Positions 13,101-23,142 of a DNA stretch of 64,000 nt are shown here, in pieces (within the stretch, counting starts at the first letter, position 1; every line of letters begins with the position of its first letter). This stretch comes from Phoronis australis. Lineage: Eukaryota; Phoronida; Phoronidae. Both the position numbers and the translations under genes were made by a program. The notes beneath the pieces are model-generated. The model saw nothing but the letters and a program-made list of their open reading frames with translations. It searched no databases and was not told the DNA's origin. The stretch covers positions 27,391 through 91,390 of the forward strand of contig NMRA01000663.1 of assembly GCA_002633005.1 (NCBI GenBank), written 5' to 3'.

Positions 13101-14074
13101 GTCACGCAAAGAATGGCCGTTTCCAGGTAAACAAAGCTCTGTGTGAACTGAAGCATGTTGGGATATGTTCTGAAAAGCTTGTTTCTTGTGACAAAAGCGA
13201 GAACTCGCAAATCTTGACGAGACATTGCCATGCATTACAACCGAACCACGTGATCGCTCTAGCTTTACTCGCGAGTGTCTTGCGAGTTCATGGAACGCGC
13301 CCAGGTTTCACGATATGCTTAGTTAATGTTCAACTCTCCGAGCTAGCACATGCTGCATCCGACGATAGTCTTAATCATGTTAATAGTCTTATTGAATTTA
13401 CTCAAATCAACGAACTTTAAACGATACTTGGAAAATAGGTAAGTGACACGTATTAAATAGACAATCAAGGCGTAAAGTAAATATTCGACAGCTTGTGATA
13501 TGAAAAGTTGAGACCTTCATCGGTTGCATGAAACAGTCTCAAAATTAACTTTCCAATAAGTTCTCTAAATCTTGTCTTTGTTTACTCAATAATGTTATGA
13601 TTTGCTATCACATCATCTTTGCTACGAGCTCCTCTTTTACGGTGTTATTTTCTAACACAATGTGTGAGAACCGAGCCCTTATTTCAATGAAAATTAATAG
13701 AAACTTAATCTTTAAATGAGGGACATTGCAAGAGAAGGGCACTGTTTATTTTCGATAATATTTATATCTCAACACAGTGTTCAATCTCGGTGTCTCTAAG
13801 CTAAAATTGATTTAGTGACGGAGACAAAATAGCATTAGAAAGTTCAATCAGTGTTTTCATAGGTCCACAATTATGGTGAAAAGTTAAGGAATGTAGATGA
13901 ATCCCTATTTGGAACTGTTTCATGCAACCGACAACTGATGAGCGCATTCGGCAACGCAAGTGAAGGCCAGCGCGTGACGTTATCTCGCGAAGACTTGCAT
14001 GATCTCGCTTTTCTCGCAAGAAACTTGCTCTACTGGTCGCAGCCTGTGGAATGTTCGCCTTAAGTATAAAACAA
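10111..14074. other. Intergenic, nothing recognised
   Basis: About 4 kb. The longest plus-strand frame is 108 codons at 13094-13420, with stops close around it, overlapping open frames on the other strand and no recognisable domain, so I do not call it a gene. No RNA gene was recognised. Confidence 0.4.
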
Positions 14075-14170
14075 TAAATATAAATCACTATTGTGTAGAA
14101 GTAAGAACGCGTTAGAATTTTACATTGCGATTTTCATATACTTTTTGGCTATCAAACGAGCGAGGTCGGA

Positions 14171-14185
14171 AGCAGAGGTGAGTGA
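14171..14185 (+). promoter_or_regulatory. Candidate donor of a 5' non-coding exon, copy A
   Basis: GCAGAG/GTGAGT is a strong splice donor with GT at 14178-14179. A matching acceptor, TTTGTTTCTAG, ends at 15262, 69 bases before the proposed start codon. Together they imply a 5' untranslated exon ending at 14177 and an intron of about 1.08 kb. Both sites are kept in copy B (donor GT 17414-17415, acceptor ending 18500). Confidence 0.45.
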
Positions 14186-14286
14186 TTCGTGTGGTGCTTT
14201 CGTTCCGCCGATATAGCACTCACTTTACTTTTGGTATCAATTCTGAGGGCATCACACCTGCCCTGTATTCCGTAGAGTCTCGAAAA

Positions 14287-14296
14287 TCTCGCGAGA
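14287..14296. promoter_or_regulatory. TCTCGCGAGA promoter palindrome, copy A
   Basis: The exact 10-base palindrome TCTCGCGAGA is a known promoter element of animal housekeeping genes, reported to be bound by BANP. It lies about 1 kb upstream of the coding region, near the candidate first exon, and is preserved in copy B at 17523-17532. Confidence 0.45.
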
Positions 14297-15135
14297 ACGC
14301 AAGTGCACGCAAAACTTTTCGAAGTATCGTTCTGTTTGATTACAAGCGAAATTCCTGAGTCTACGAAACGCTACCACGCTATCTTTACCGAAACTACAGG
14401 GTTGTTATTTACTTTCATTTTGTTATTCATAATACTCGGGTTGTAACATGAAAAGACTGTCATTCGGTTACCCATACAGGTAACCGTGAAATATACACCC
14501 TGTGCTTCACACTACTTTAAACTGGCGCAAGCTTTCAAGTCCTCGTGAAATGTTCACAAAATTGCGGGAAATCTGCAGTTTTGTTGGTAGGGTTTAGCCG
14601 GTACGAAGGACACACCTCTCTTCCCCGTGCCGCTCAGAAGGATGATTTTCACCACCAGATTCCCTGCGAAAAGGTGCCTTTTCTAACAAAACTCTCTGTA
14701 AAATGGTTCCATTTTGGAATTCGAAACTACAAAATTTTCCCTTTCCAAGCACACAAATCTACATAAAAGTTTTTTGGTTGCTAGAAGATGTAACCATTTA
14801 AAAAAAAATTTCGTATATTTTTGTATTGTTTCAAGCGGCGGTTGAAAATTCAGCCGTCCAAGATTCTTACTCTACAAAATAATTATGAAATTAAATCCTA
14901 TGAAACGGTGGCATTTTTAGAACAAACTCCTGCAAAATGCTTTTTCATAAACCCCCCTTTCTAACCCAATCTGTGCACTGCTGCATCCCGTCAAAAACGT
15001 AGTTAATTAAGCCCAGGATCTCTTTCACCTGAAATTACAGTCATCAATGCGATGATTGGCGTGACGCGTGATAGCAACAATAACCGAGGGATATGTATGG
15101 TAGACGATCATTTAGTCTCTCTTTCTTGTTGCCTG

Positions 15136-15149
15136 ATAGCCATGGCAAC
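15136..15149. promoter_or_regulatory. X-box-like RFX site, copy A
   Basis: ATAGCCATGGCAAC matches 12 of 14 positions of the symmetrical X-box GTTGCCATGGCAAC, and an extra GTTGCC half-site lies just before it at 15128-15133. The site is about 190 bases upstream of the coding start and is intact in copy B at 18374-18387, although the extra half-site there is changed to GTTGGC. Confidence 0.4.
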
Positions 15150-15306
15150 AAAGCGATTTACATTTCATTTTCATAAATATTACATTCAATCGCTTTCATG
15201 ATTCCATTAGTACCCGAGCCTTAGATGGCGATAACAAGTACAATTAAATTCTTTGTTTCTAGGTTATACTGATCTGGGCGGAACATAGCAGTGAGAGCAG
15301 CAATTG

Positions 15307-15360
15307 ATGACCAACTCCGCGGTCACAGACAATGACAGTTCTTACTCGGTCGACGGGTGA
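15307..15360 (+). other. Upstream ORF overlapping the main start, copy A
   Basis: A 17-codon frame begins with an ATG 25 bases before the main ATG, in another frame, and ends at a TGA after it. Ribosomes finishing it would be well placed to restart at the in-frame Met14 of the main protein (15371), 10 bases after the stop. The uORF is present in copy B with one substitution (Ser4 to Ala). Whether it is translated is unknown. Confidence 0.4.
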
Positions 15361-16540
15361 TCGAGTCGACATGAACGGGAACGGTTACCGCAACGGTGTC
15401 GGCCAAGGACACAGCGACGTTGTTTCCATGGAGATGCCCCGCGAAACAGCGTATGCACCTAGAATTCTCTCGCGAAACAACAATACTAACGGTGGTTTCT
15501 CATTAAGGCCAATCACAGCGACGGGTGCAGTTGAGCAGAATGGGCAGAGAAGTACTGCGTTGCCCAAAATGGTAACTGAAGACAAACGTCCTATTACTGC
15601 GACCCCGAAAATATCAGCGGTTGAAAACGGCGTTCACATGCCCAAAGTTCCGATGGTCAACAATTTCATGACAAAAAATAAAACCAATGGGAAAGCGCTT
15701 CCACGCGGGAAAAGACACCGCTCTCGGACAGGCAGCGTGTACAGTGATGCTGAGTCGCGGCTATCCGTCGTAGGTCAGCCCCGACGTTCCACAAGTTTCC
15801 TTCCAGACAGAAAGACTCGCAAAGTGTCGGAGGTTCCGTCCATTGAGGAGCCAGTGCAGATCGAACACGACCCACATGGAGCGTGGAACTCTTTCGTTCA
15901 ATACATTCAGTCCATCCACGTGGCTCCAACGTATATCAAAAAACAGACGGATAAAACGCCGGAGACACGTGACGAAGATTACGGACTTCTAAAAGACTGT
16001 AGAACCAGTTCAGTTTTTCGGAAGACGTTCGATGAATTAAAAAAGCGAAATCAAAAGACCAATCGTATGAACTATCTGCGCAATCTAGTTTCAATGAAAA
16101 ATATAGCTGAACTCAACACGGTCGAAAATAACCAAAATGGTGAACACGAAACCAGTGAGGCCGACAGTGACGGAGATTCAATAGATGGTGACGACGAATA
16201 TAGCAAATCTATGAGTTATGGGAAAATTGGCTGGTCAATCATAAGAAGTTATGTCCGAGGAAAGGTTTTGGAGAGAAAAGAAAGTAGAAAAAGTGTAGGT
16301 TTTAACTGGAATGTGCTTCGCCAGCAACTGCTAGCGATGAGTAACATGGAAAGACATCGACAGGATCTATACACGAGGTATGGAATTATTCCGCCGGTGG
16401 GTAGCCGCGTGGCTCGGAGCAGCATGTTGGTCGAAGTAAGTGCTGAGGCTAAAGAAGTGCTGGAAAAATACAAAAATCCTGCGAGGGCAATGTCAGCGAC
16501 AAAACCTGTGACTATCAGAAATAAAAATGACACTTCATGA
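15332..16540 (+). CDS. Orphan 402-residue protein, copy A
   Basis: A single uninterrupted frame of 402 codons. I do not recognise the family. There is no signal peptide or membrane segment. Residues 1-165 look disordered and are rich in Asn, Ser, Arg and Lys, with a basic cluster at 121-132 (GKRHRSR) that could serve nuclear targeting. Residues 180-260 are more ordered (HGAWNSFVQYIQ; then DYGLLKDC and VFRKTFDELKKR). A strongly acidic stretch at 271-289 precedes a basic, probably helical C-terminal half with the second and third tryptophans (W301, W326) and YTRYGIIPPVGSR near 348-359. The frame, and near identity to a second copy with mostly silent changes, support a real gene. ATG 15332 gives the longest product; Met14 at 15371 is a credible alternative because of the overlapping uORF. 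An X-box-like site upstream hints at a ciliary role, which is inference only. Confidence 0.85.
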   Translation: MTVLTRSTGDRVDMNGNGYRNGVGQGHSDVVSMEMPRETAYAPRILSRNNNTNGGFSLRPITATGAVEQNGQRSTALPKMVTEDKRPITATPKISAVENGVHMPKVPMVNNFMTKNKTNGKALPRGKRHRSRTGSVYSDAESRLSVVGQPRRSTSFLPDRKTRKVSEVPSIEEPVQIEHDPHGAWNSFVQYIQSIHVAPTYIKKQTDKTPETRDEDYGLLKDCRTSSVFRKTFDELKKRNQKTNRMNYLRNLVSMKNIAELNTVENNQNGEHETSEADSDGDSIDGDDEYSKSMSYGKIGWSIIRSYVRGKVLERKESRKSVGFNWNVLRQQLLAMSNMERHRQDLYTRYGIIPPVGSRVARSSMLVEVSAEAKEVLEKYKNPARAMSATKPVTIRNKNDTS

Positions 16541-16597
16541 ACGCTGGTCGATGCTAACGTTTAAATTTAGGCAAAGTGGCAATGACGTGTCAAGAAA

Positions 16598-17310
16598 NNN
16601 NNNNNNNNNNNNNNNNNNNNNNNNNNNNNNNNNNNNNNNNNNNNNNNNNNNNNNNNNNNNNNNNNNNNNNNNNNNNNNNNNNNNNNNNNNNNNNNNNNNN
16701 NNNNNNNNNNNNNNNNNNNNNNNNNNNNNNNNNNNNNNNNNNNNNNNNNNNNNNNNNNNNNNNNNNNNNNNNNNNNNNNNNNNNNNNNNNNNNNNNNNNN
16801 NNNNNNNNNNNNNNNNNNNNNNNNNNNNNNNNNNNNNNNNNNNNNNNNNNNNNNNNNNNNNNNNNNNNNNNNNNNNNNNNNNNNNNNNNNNNNNNNNNNN
16901 NNNNNNNNNNNNNNNNNNNNNNNNNNNNNNNNNNNNNNNNNNNNNNNNNNNNNNNNNNNNNNNNNNNNNNNNNNNNNNNNNNNNNNNNNNNNNNNNNNNN
17001 NNNNNNNNNNNNNNNNNNNNNNNNNNNNNNNNNNNNNNNNNNNNNNNNNNNNNNNNNNNNNNNNNNNNNNNNNNNNNNNNNNNNNNNNNNNNNNNNNNNN
17101 NNNNNNNNNNNNNNNNNNNNNNNNNNNNNNNNNNNNNNNNNNNNNNNNNNNNNNNNNNNNNNNNNNNNNNNNNNNNNNNNNNNNNNNNNNNNNNNNNNNN
17201 NNNNNNNNNNNNNNNNNNNNNNNNNNNNNNNNNNNNNNNNNNNNNNNNNNNNNNNNNNNNNNNNNNNNNNNNNNNNNNNNNNNNNNNNNNNNNNNNNNNN
17301 NNNNNNNNNN
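16598..17310. other. Assembly gap (713 N)
   Basis: Run of N lying exactly between the two copies of the duplicated unit. Frames called across it are artefacts. Confidence 0.99.
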
Positions 17311-17522
17311 TAAATATAAATCACTATTGTGTAGAAGTAAGAACGCGTTAGAATTTTACATTGCAATTTTCATATACTTTTTGGCTATCAAACGAGCGAG
17401 GTCGAAAGCAGAGGTGAGTGATTCGTGTGGTGCTTTCGTTCCGCCGATATAGCTCTCACTATACTTTTGATATCAATTCTGATGGTATCACACATGCCCT
17501 GTATTCCGTAGAGTCTCGAAAA

Positions 17523-17532
17523 TCTCGCGAGA
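17523..17532. promoter_or_regulatory. TCTCGCGAGA promoter palindrome, copy B
   Basis: Exact palindrome at the position corresponding to 14287-14296. Its preservation amid neighbouring substitutions fits function, though the copies are young enough that chance preservation is also likely. Confidence 0.4.
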
Positions 17533-18373
17533 ACGCAAGTGCACGCAAAACTTTTCGAAGTATCGCCCTATATGATTACAAGCGAAATTCTTGAGTCTAC
17601 GAAACGCTACCACGCTATCTTTACCGAAACTACACGGTTGTCGTTATTTACTTTGGTTCATTTTGTTGTTTATAATACTCGGGTTGTAACATGAAAAGAC
17701 TGTCATTCGGTTACCCATACAGGTAACCGTGAAATATACACCCAATGCTTTACACTACTTTAAACTGGCGCAAGCTTTCAAGTCCTCGTGAAATGTTCAC
17801 AAAATTGCGGGAAATCTGCAGTTTTGTTGGTAGGGCTTAGCCGGTACGAAGGACACACCTCTCTTTCCCGTGCCGCTCAGAAGGATGATTTTCACGACCA
17901 GATTCCCTGCGAAAAGGTGCCTTTTCTACTCTCTGTAAAATGGTTCCATTTTGGAATTCGAAACTCTACAAAAGTTTCCCTTTCCAAGCACACAAATCTA
18001 CATAAAAGTTTTTTGGTTGCTAGAAGATGTAACCATTTAAAAAAATATTTCGTATATTTTTGTATTGTTTCAAGCGGTTGAAAATTCAGCCGTCCAAGAT
18101 TCTTACTCTACAAAATAATTATGAAATTAAATCCTACGAAACGGTGTCATTTTTAGAACAAAGTCCTGCAAAAATGCTTTTTCATAGAACCCCCCTTTCT
18201 AACCCAATCTGTGCACTGCTGCATCCCGTCAAAAACTTAGTTAATTACGCCCAGGATCTCTTTGACCTGAAATTACAGTCATCAATGTGGTGATTGGCGT
18301 GACGCGTGATAGCACCAATAACCGAAGGATATGTATGGTAGACCATCATTTAGTTTCCCTTTCTTGTTGGCTG

Positions 18374-18387
18374 ATAGCCATGGCAAC
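18374..18387. promoter_or_regulatory. X-box-like RFX site, copy B
   Basis: ATAGCCATGGCAAC, unchanged from copy A, about 185 bases upstream of the copy B coding start. Confidence 0.4.
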
Positions 18388-18544
18388 AAAGCGATTTACA
18401 TTTCATTTTCATAAATATTACATTCAATCACTTTCATGATTCCATTAGTACCCAAGCCTTAGATGGCGATAATAAGTACAAGTAAATTCTTTGTTTCTAG
18501 GTTATACTGATCTGGGCGGAACGTAGCAGTGAGAGCAGCAATTG

Positions 18545-18598
18545 ATGACCAACGCCGCGGTCACAGACAATGACAGTTCTTACTCGGTCGACGGGTGA
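18545..18598 (+). other. Upstream ORF overlapping the main start, copy B
   Basis: Seventeen-codon frame equivalent to 15307-15360, with one missense change. It again overlaps the main ATG and stops 10 bases before the in-frame Met14 codon. Confidence 0.4.
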
Positions 18599-19778
18599 TC
18601 GAGTCGACATGAACGGGAACGGTTACCGCAACGGTGTCGGCCAAGGACACAGCGACGTTGTTTCCATGGAGATGCCCCGCGAAACGGCGTATGCACCTAG
18701 AATTCTCTCGCGAAACAACAACACTAACGGTGGTTTCTCATTAAGGCCAATCACAGCGACGGGTGCAGTTGAGCAGAATGGACAGAGAAGTACTGCGTTG
18801 CCCAAAATGGTAACTGAAGACAAACGTCCTATTACTGCGACCCCGAAAATATCAGCGGTTGAAAACGGCGTTCACATGCCCAAAGTTCCGATGGTTAACA
18901 ATTTCATGACAAAAACTAAAACCAATGGGAAAGCGCTTCCACGCGGGAAAAGACACCGCTCTCGGACAGGCAGCGTATACAGTGATGCTGAGTCGCGGCT
19001 ATCTGTCGTAGGTCAGCCCCGACGTTCCACAAGTTTCCTTCCAGACAGAAAGACTCGCAAAGTGTCGGAGGTTCCGTCCATTGAGGAGCCAGTGCAGATC
19101 GAACACGATCCACATGGAGCGTGGAACTCTTTCGTTCAATACATTCAGTCCATCCACGTGGCACCAACGTATATCAAAAAACAGACGGATAAAACGCCGG
19201 AGACACGTGACGAAGATTACGGACTTCTAAAAGACTGTAGAACCAGTTCAGTTTTCCGGAAGACGTTCGATGAATTAAAAAAGCGAAATCAAAAGACCAA
19301 TCGTATGAACTATCTGCGCAATCTAGTTTCAATGAAAAATATAGCTGAACTCAACACGGTCGAAAGTAACCAAAATGGTGAACACGAAACCAGTGAGGCC
19401 GACAGTGACGGAGATTCAATAGATGGTGACGACGAATATAGCAAATCAATGAGTTATGGGAAAATTGGCTGGTCAATCATAAGAAGTTATGTCCGAGGAA
19501 AGGTTTTGGAGAGAAAAGAAAGTAGAAAAAGTGTAGGTTTTAACTGGAATGTGCTTCGCCAGCAACTGCTAGCGATGAGTAACATGGAAAGACATCGACA
19601 GGATCTATACACGAGGTATGGAATTATTCCGCCGGTGGGTAGCCGCGTGGCTCGGAGCAGCATGTTGGTCGAAGTAAGTGCTGAGGCTAAAGAAGTGCTG
19701 GAAAAATACAAAAATCCTGCGAGGGCAATGTCAGCGACAAAACCTGTGACTATCAGAAATAAAAATGACACTTCATGA
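18570..19778 (+). CDS. Orphan 402-residue protein, copy B
   Basis: Same length and layout as the protein at 15332-16540, with only two residue differences: Asn116 to Thr and Asn266 to Ser. The other coding differences are silent. This is the copy with a visible 3' flank; a possible AATAAA polyadenylation signal lies 320 bases after the stop. No family was recognised. If the gap is a haplotype artefact, copies A and B are two alleles of one gene. Confidence 0.87.
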   Translation: MTVLTRSTGDRVDMNGNGYRNGVGQGHSDVVSMEMPRETAYAPRILSRNNNTNGGFSLRPITATGAVEQNGQRSTALPKMVTEDKRPITATPKISAVENGVHMPKVPMVNNFMTKTKTNGKALPRGKRHRSRTGSVYSDAESRLSVVGQPRRSTSFLPDRKTRKVSEVPSIEEPVQIEHDPHGAWNSFVQYIQSIHVAPTYIKKQTDKTPETRDEDYGLLKDCRTSSVFRKTFDELKKRNQKTNRMNYLRNLVSMKNIAELNTVESNQNGEHETSEADSDGDSIDGDDEYSKSMSYGKIGWSIIRSYVRGKVLERKESRKSVGFNWNVLRQQLLAMSNMERHRQDLYTRYGIIPPVGSRVARSSMLVEVSAEAKEVLEKYKNPARAMSATKPVTIRNKNDTS

Positions 19779-20097
19779 ACGCTGGTCGATGCTAACGTTT
19801 AAATTTAGGCAAAGTGGCAATGACGTGTCAAGAAAAATGTAACTGTGGGTGTTAACGGGTTTATCATCATGTAAATTTATAGTCTTGTTTAAAGCCGTCA
19901 CGCTAAGGTAGTTCGCAGTGCGATCTGAAAGTCGGGGAAAACAGAGTTGGAACCGACTTGTCCTGTACAGTCAGAGTAACACCGCGAACGGTGTTTCATT
20001 TAAAGCCATGGTTTATTTGACCGAAGTTATCAGTTTCATTATGACGTCAAGACGGGCTCGGGAATTCTGTGAACGGGTTTGGTATGACAGGGCCCTA

Positions 20098-20103
20098 AAT
20101 AAA
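20098..20103 (+). terminator. Candidate polyadenylation signal of copy B
   Basis: AATAAA, 320 bases downstream of the stop codon at 19778. It is the first exact signal I see on this strand after the gene. Confidence 0.35.
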
Positions 20104-21035
20104 TTCTAGATGCCTTGCTGAAAATTGCTAGTCCCCATCAATTATGAACATTGATTTGATAAATATCTAAATTGCCTGCTGTGGTCTACATTTCTAACTT
20201 TTGCGTGTCTACGTCAAATTCACACTGTGAACACCGTTACGCGGAACAGCTGAAAGTTCCGAGTTAACCGTCGTTGCAACAAGACGTCAGACGAAACTGT
20301 CGACTTCACTCTACCAGTAGTCCAATCACGCAGGCATCTAGATGAGACTTTTTGGTGTAAAACTGACGGTAGATTTTATGATGTATTATAAAAAAATTCG
20401 AAACTGGGTGACGGAACGTATGCTGTCGGTCCACTGTCGCCGACAATGTAGCGTAGTGATTTTAGTAACCTTGAAGATGCTATAAACCCGCGTTCCGTCC
20501 AAGAACAGACCTTTTGATTAAGACCACGTACTACAGTAAAATTGGCCTCAACTTTTTTCTCATTCAGATGACAGGTGTTTGTTGCATAAAACGACTCGCT
20601 GCGGCAACCCTACTATTAGAACCTCACTTCAAACTATAACAAACTGTAATTTCTTTCGCAGCCCTGTCATCGCCTCCAATTTAACTATTAAGGACATTTT
20701 AGTCCAATATCATAAAAGTGAGCGTTGTAAGTCAAAAGTTGTTTTTGTGATGAAAGCTGGGTTTGTAGACGCTTTAAACAAACGTATTTTGGGTTTCTTG
20801 GATAATACGCGCGCAAAGATTATGAGCTAAATTAGATTCTTTCACCTTTGCTCATTGTAACTGTCAGAAAGCATGCTTTGAAAAACCTCATCATGACTGG
20901 ATTAACAAGAGCTTTAGTAGACGGACTGATCTAGTTTTAATTAACTTATTGTCGGATCTTTTGATTGTTTTCTTTATTTTGTTCTCTTTGATGATGCAAT
21001 TATGAGAAGGCCATGAAACTGGTTGGAAATATAGT

Positions 21036-22508
21036 ATTAATCAATCAAAACGTTGCGTATTCATTTTCAATCTATAGAAATGTTTTATGAAGGACGGGTG
21101 ACTTTGTCTGCGTTATTCGCACGTACTCAGTGAGCGTATTTCCGTGCTCGGCGTTTAGTGCAACCCTTCAATAAAAGGTCCTACGACCGGTCGTAGCTAA
21201 CTAAAGACGATTATAAGCACGTTGTTGCGAACACGACACTGTCCTTCTTCAATTTGCCATATTCAACCACCTTAGAGCCGCGCCAAATGATCTGTGCCGG
21301 TGGAAATTACTAAAAACCGTCTTAGCTAAGACCGAATGTGTGACCTTAAGTCAGTAAATTGAGGAGATTTAACTAACAGTATTGAACGGACGAAACACTT
21401 GTTTATTGCGTCGGCATAGCCCTTATCCACCAATAACTTTAAAAGGCGTTATCTGGCGGAGTATCGTTTCATAGACGCAAGACGGCCAGAGATGTGAGGG
21501 ACGAAGCACAAATTTTTTCACTCACGGAAATTTCGATACTTTAGATATTTTCGTGTGATTTACACCATTATCCCACCGTACATTCAACAATTCTATCGCC
21601 AACTGGCGACAACGTCCCAAGTTCACATCCCAGGCTGTAACTACTCTTATTGACAGATAGGGCTGCCCTCTTTTGAATTCCGTAGATGTCCCTTTGAACA
21701 AATACGTACACATAGCTAATCCGACAAATTCCGCCGGACTGAGGTCATACACTTGTGTGTGTCATGCCTCGAAACGTTGCTATTAGAGAGTCACAAAAAC
21801 CCATTTCATGAGAAACGGGGTAGGGCACCGTACAAGTCGCATGGTGGCGCTACCAACAAGTCGCATGCATGTCCTTCGGTAGCCATAATTCACCATTTAC
21901 TTCGTAAAAGCCAACACTATCGAATTATCTTAGATCCCGTCAGATTACCTCTACACGGTACACAGTGGTGATGTGGAAAAATTAGAGGTAAGTAGGCGCC
22001 CAAAGCCCACCGTATCACCTTGAGCACTGAACAGTGCGTAGGCGCTGCGATCAAATGCCAAAAGGTGGTTGGCTGCGCCTACGTGCTCCTACGCCCCACT
22101 ACAGCACTGCACGTACACTGATACGCGATCAGTGACTAATCTTAATATCCGCTGGCACCACTGAAAGGCAATGCCAAGCGACCATTTTAGCTTTTGATAA
22201 CTCCTTCTGCTTACCTTACTCGAAAATTGTTCCTTTGCCGAACTATTTTTAAGCGGATTCACCATGTTTAGTTTTTGGTAGTTCCGAGGTGAGCTGACAA
22301 GTGGACGACACTGTCGCACCACCTAGTGATTGATGTGTTGTACTAATTGACTGATGTAGAGGCCCTTCGGGTCTTAGTCGCTCCTATAGTAACAACTAAA
22401 GAACAAACTCAGAGGTATCTTGTTGCAAGTCCATATATTTTATGAATGCCTTCGCCACCAATTTCTGATTGTATTATTTTCAATTTCGCGTAACTTGTAC
22501 CATTTGGG
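21036..22508. other. Intergenic part of the duplicated block
   Basis: No gene is seen. Several segments (around 21120-21350, 21390-21560 and 22130-22280) match 48050-49020 at lower similarity, with copy-specific insertions between them. Confidence 0.5.
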
Positions 22509-22728
22509 GCCTACTTGAGTCAGATTCTAGCCCGCTCCATTAGCGATAACTATAAGGCCTACTGGAGTCAGATCCTAGCCCGCTCCATTGGCAATAACTA
22601 TAAGGCCTACTGGAGTCAGATCCTAGCCCGCTCCACTGGCAATAACTATAAGGCCTACTTGAGTCAGATTCTAGCCCGCTTCATTGGCAATAACTATAAT
22701 GCCTACTTGAGTCAGATTCTAGCCCGCC
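22509..22728. repeat. 48-bp minisatellite, about 4.6 units
   Basis: Units start at 22509, 22557, 22605, 22653 and 22701 and contain GAGTCAGATYCTAGCCCGC and AATAACTATAA. Because 48 is a multiple of three, one frame stays open through the array and gives a spurious 16-residue-repeat peptide on the plus strand. It has no counterpart in the paralogous block. Confidence 0.93.
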
Positions 22729-22784
22729 CACCGAAGACATGGATGAGTTTACAAACACATTTTTAGTAATAGCAATGCAACATC

Positions 22785-23070
22785 AAGGCCGGATCCAGGA
22801 TTTTGAGTTAGGGGAGCCAGGGCACAGGAATAAGCAGCATTTTGGAAGATGCGCGCGCCAGCCTAAAATCTGAGGATGCAGGGGTCTCGAAGTCTTGGGT
22901 TTGCAGACCTGTTGACTAAAAAAACACGGTAGACGGGTTTATTCAGGGCCTATGAGTTGTTTATTCACCCACCATGCCCCCCTGGTTGCGCGCATGTGCT
23001 AGTCAGCAATTCGCGCCCGAACTCACAAATGGCATCTGGTAGAATTTTAGGGGGGCNACCAAGGGCTGGG
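22785..23070. mobile_element. Non-autonomous hAT-like element, second copy
   Basis: It shares GCCGGATCCAGGATTTTGAGTT, CTGGTTGCGCGCAT, TAGTCAGCAATTCGC and GGTAGAATTTTAGGGGGGC with the element at 5627. One N interrupts it at 23057. The right terminus is not clear. Confidence 0.6.
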
Positions 23071-23142
23071 ATCTAGACTTTCTACTCGAAAACGAACTCA
23101 GAAGTCTCCTTGGCAATTTTTGTTCTACTTTGGTGCAAACTC

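Larger units (their letters stand above)
14075..16597. repeat. Duplicated unit, copy A (pairs with 17311-19835)
   Basis: About 2.52 kb, including candidate promoter, coding region and start of the 3' flank, recurs at 17311-19835 with an offset of 3235-3238 bases. Non-coding parts differ by scattered substitutions and small indels; the coding part differs at a handful of sites. Copy A runs straight into an N gap and copy B starts straight after it. That layout fits either a very recent tandem duplication or two alleles placed side by side by the assembler. Confidence 0.95.
17311..19835. repeat. Duplicated unit, copy B (pairs with 14075-16597)
   Basis: Direct repeat of copy A beginning at the first base after the gap. 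It carries the same candidate splice donor, TCTCGCGAGA, X-box-like site, uORF and 402-codon frame. Small indels relative to A lie in the non-coding part, for example near 17640 and 17930. After 19835 the sequence continues into flank that is hidden by the gap in copy A. Confidence 0.95.

Noticed and set aside
13094-13420. 108-codon plus-strand frame
   Set aside because: No family, overlapping frames on the opposite strand, and no splice or promoter context; it could be real but cannot be supported.
15385-15929. Minus-strand frames inside the orphan gene
   Set aside because: Shadows of the 402-codon plus-strand frame, repeated in both copies.
16527-17366. Open frames across the second gap
   Set aside because: Almost entirely N.
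22509-22728. Possible CRISPR-like array
   Set aside because: Units are contiguous with no unique spacers, and the window is animal nuclear DNA with introns.
22515-22766. Plus-strand frame with repeated SQILAR-type peptide
   Set aside because: Product of the 48-bp minisatellite, with no start context or splice support.
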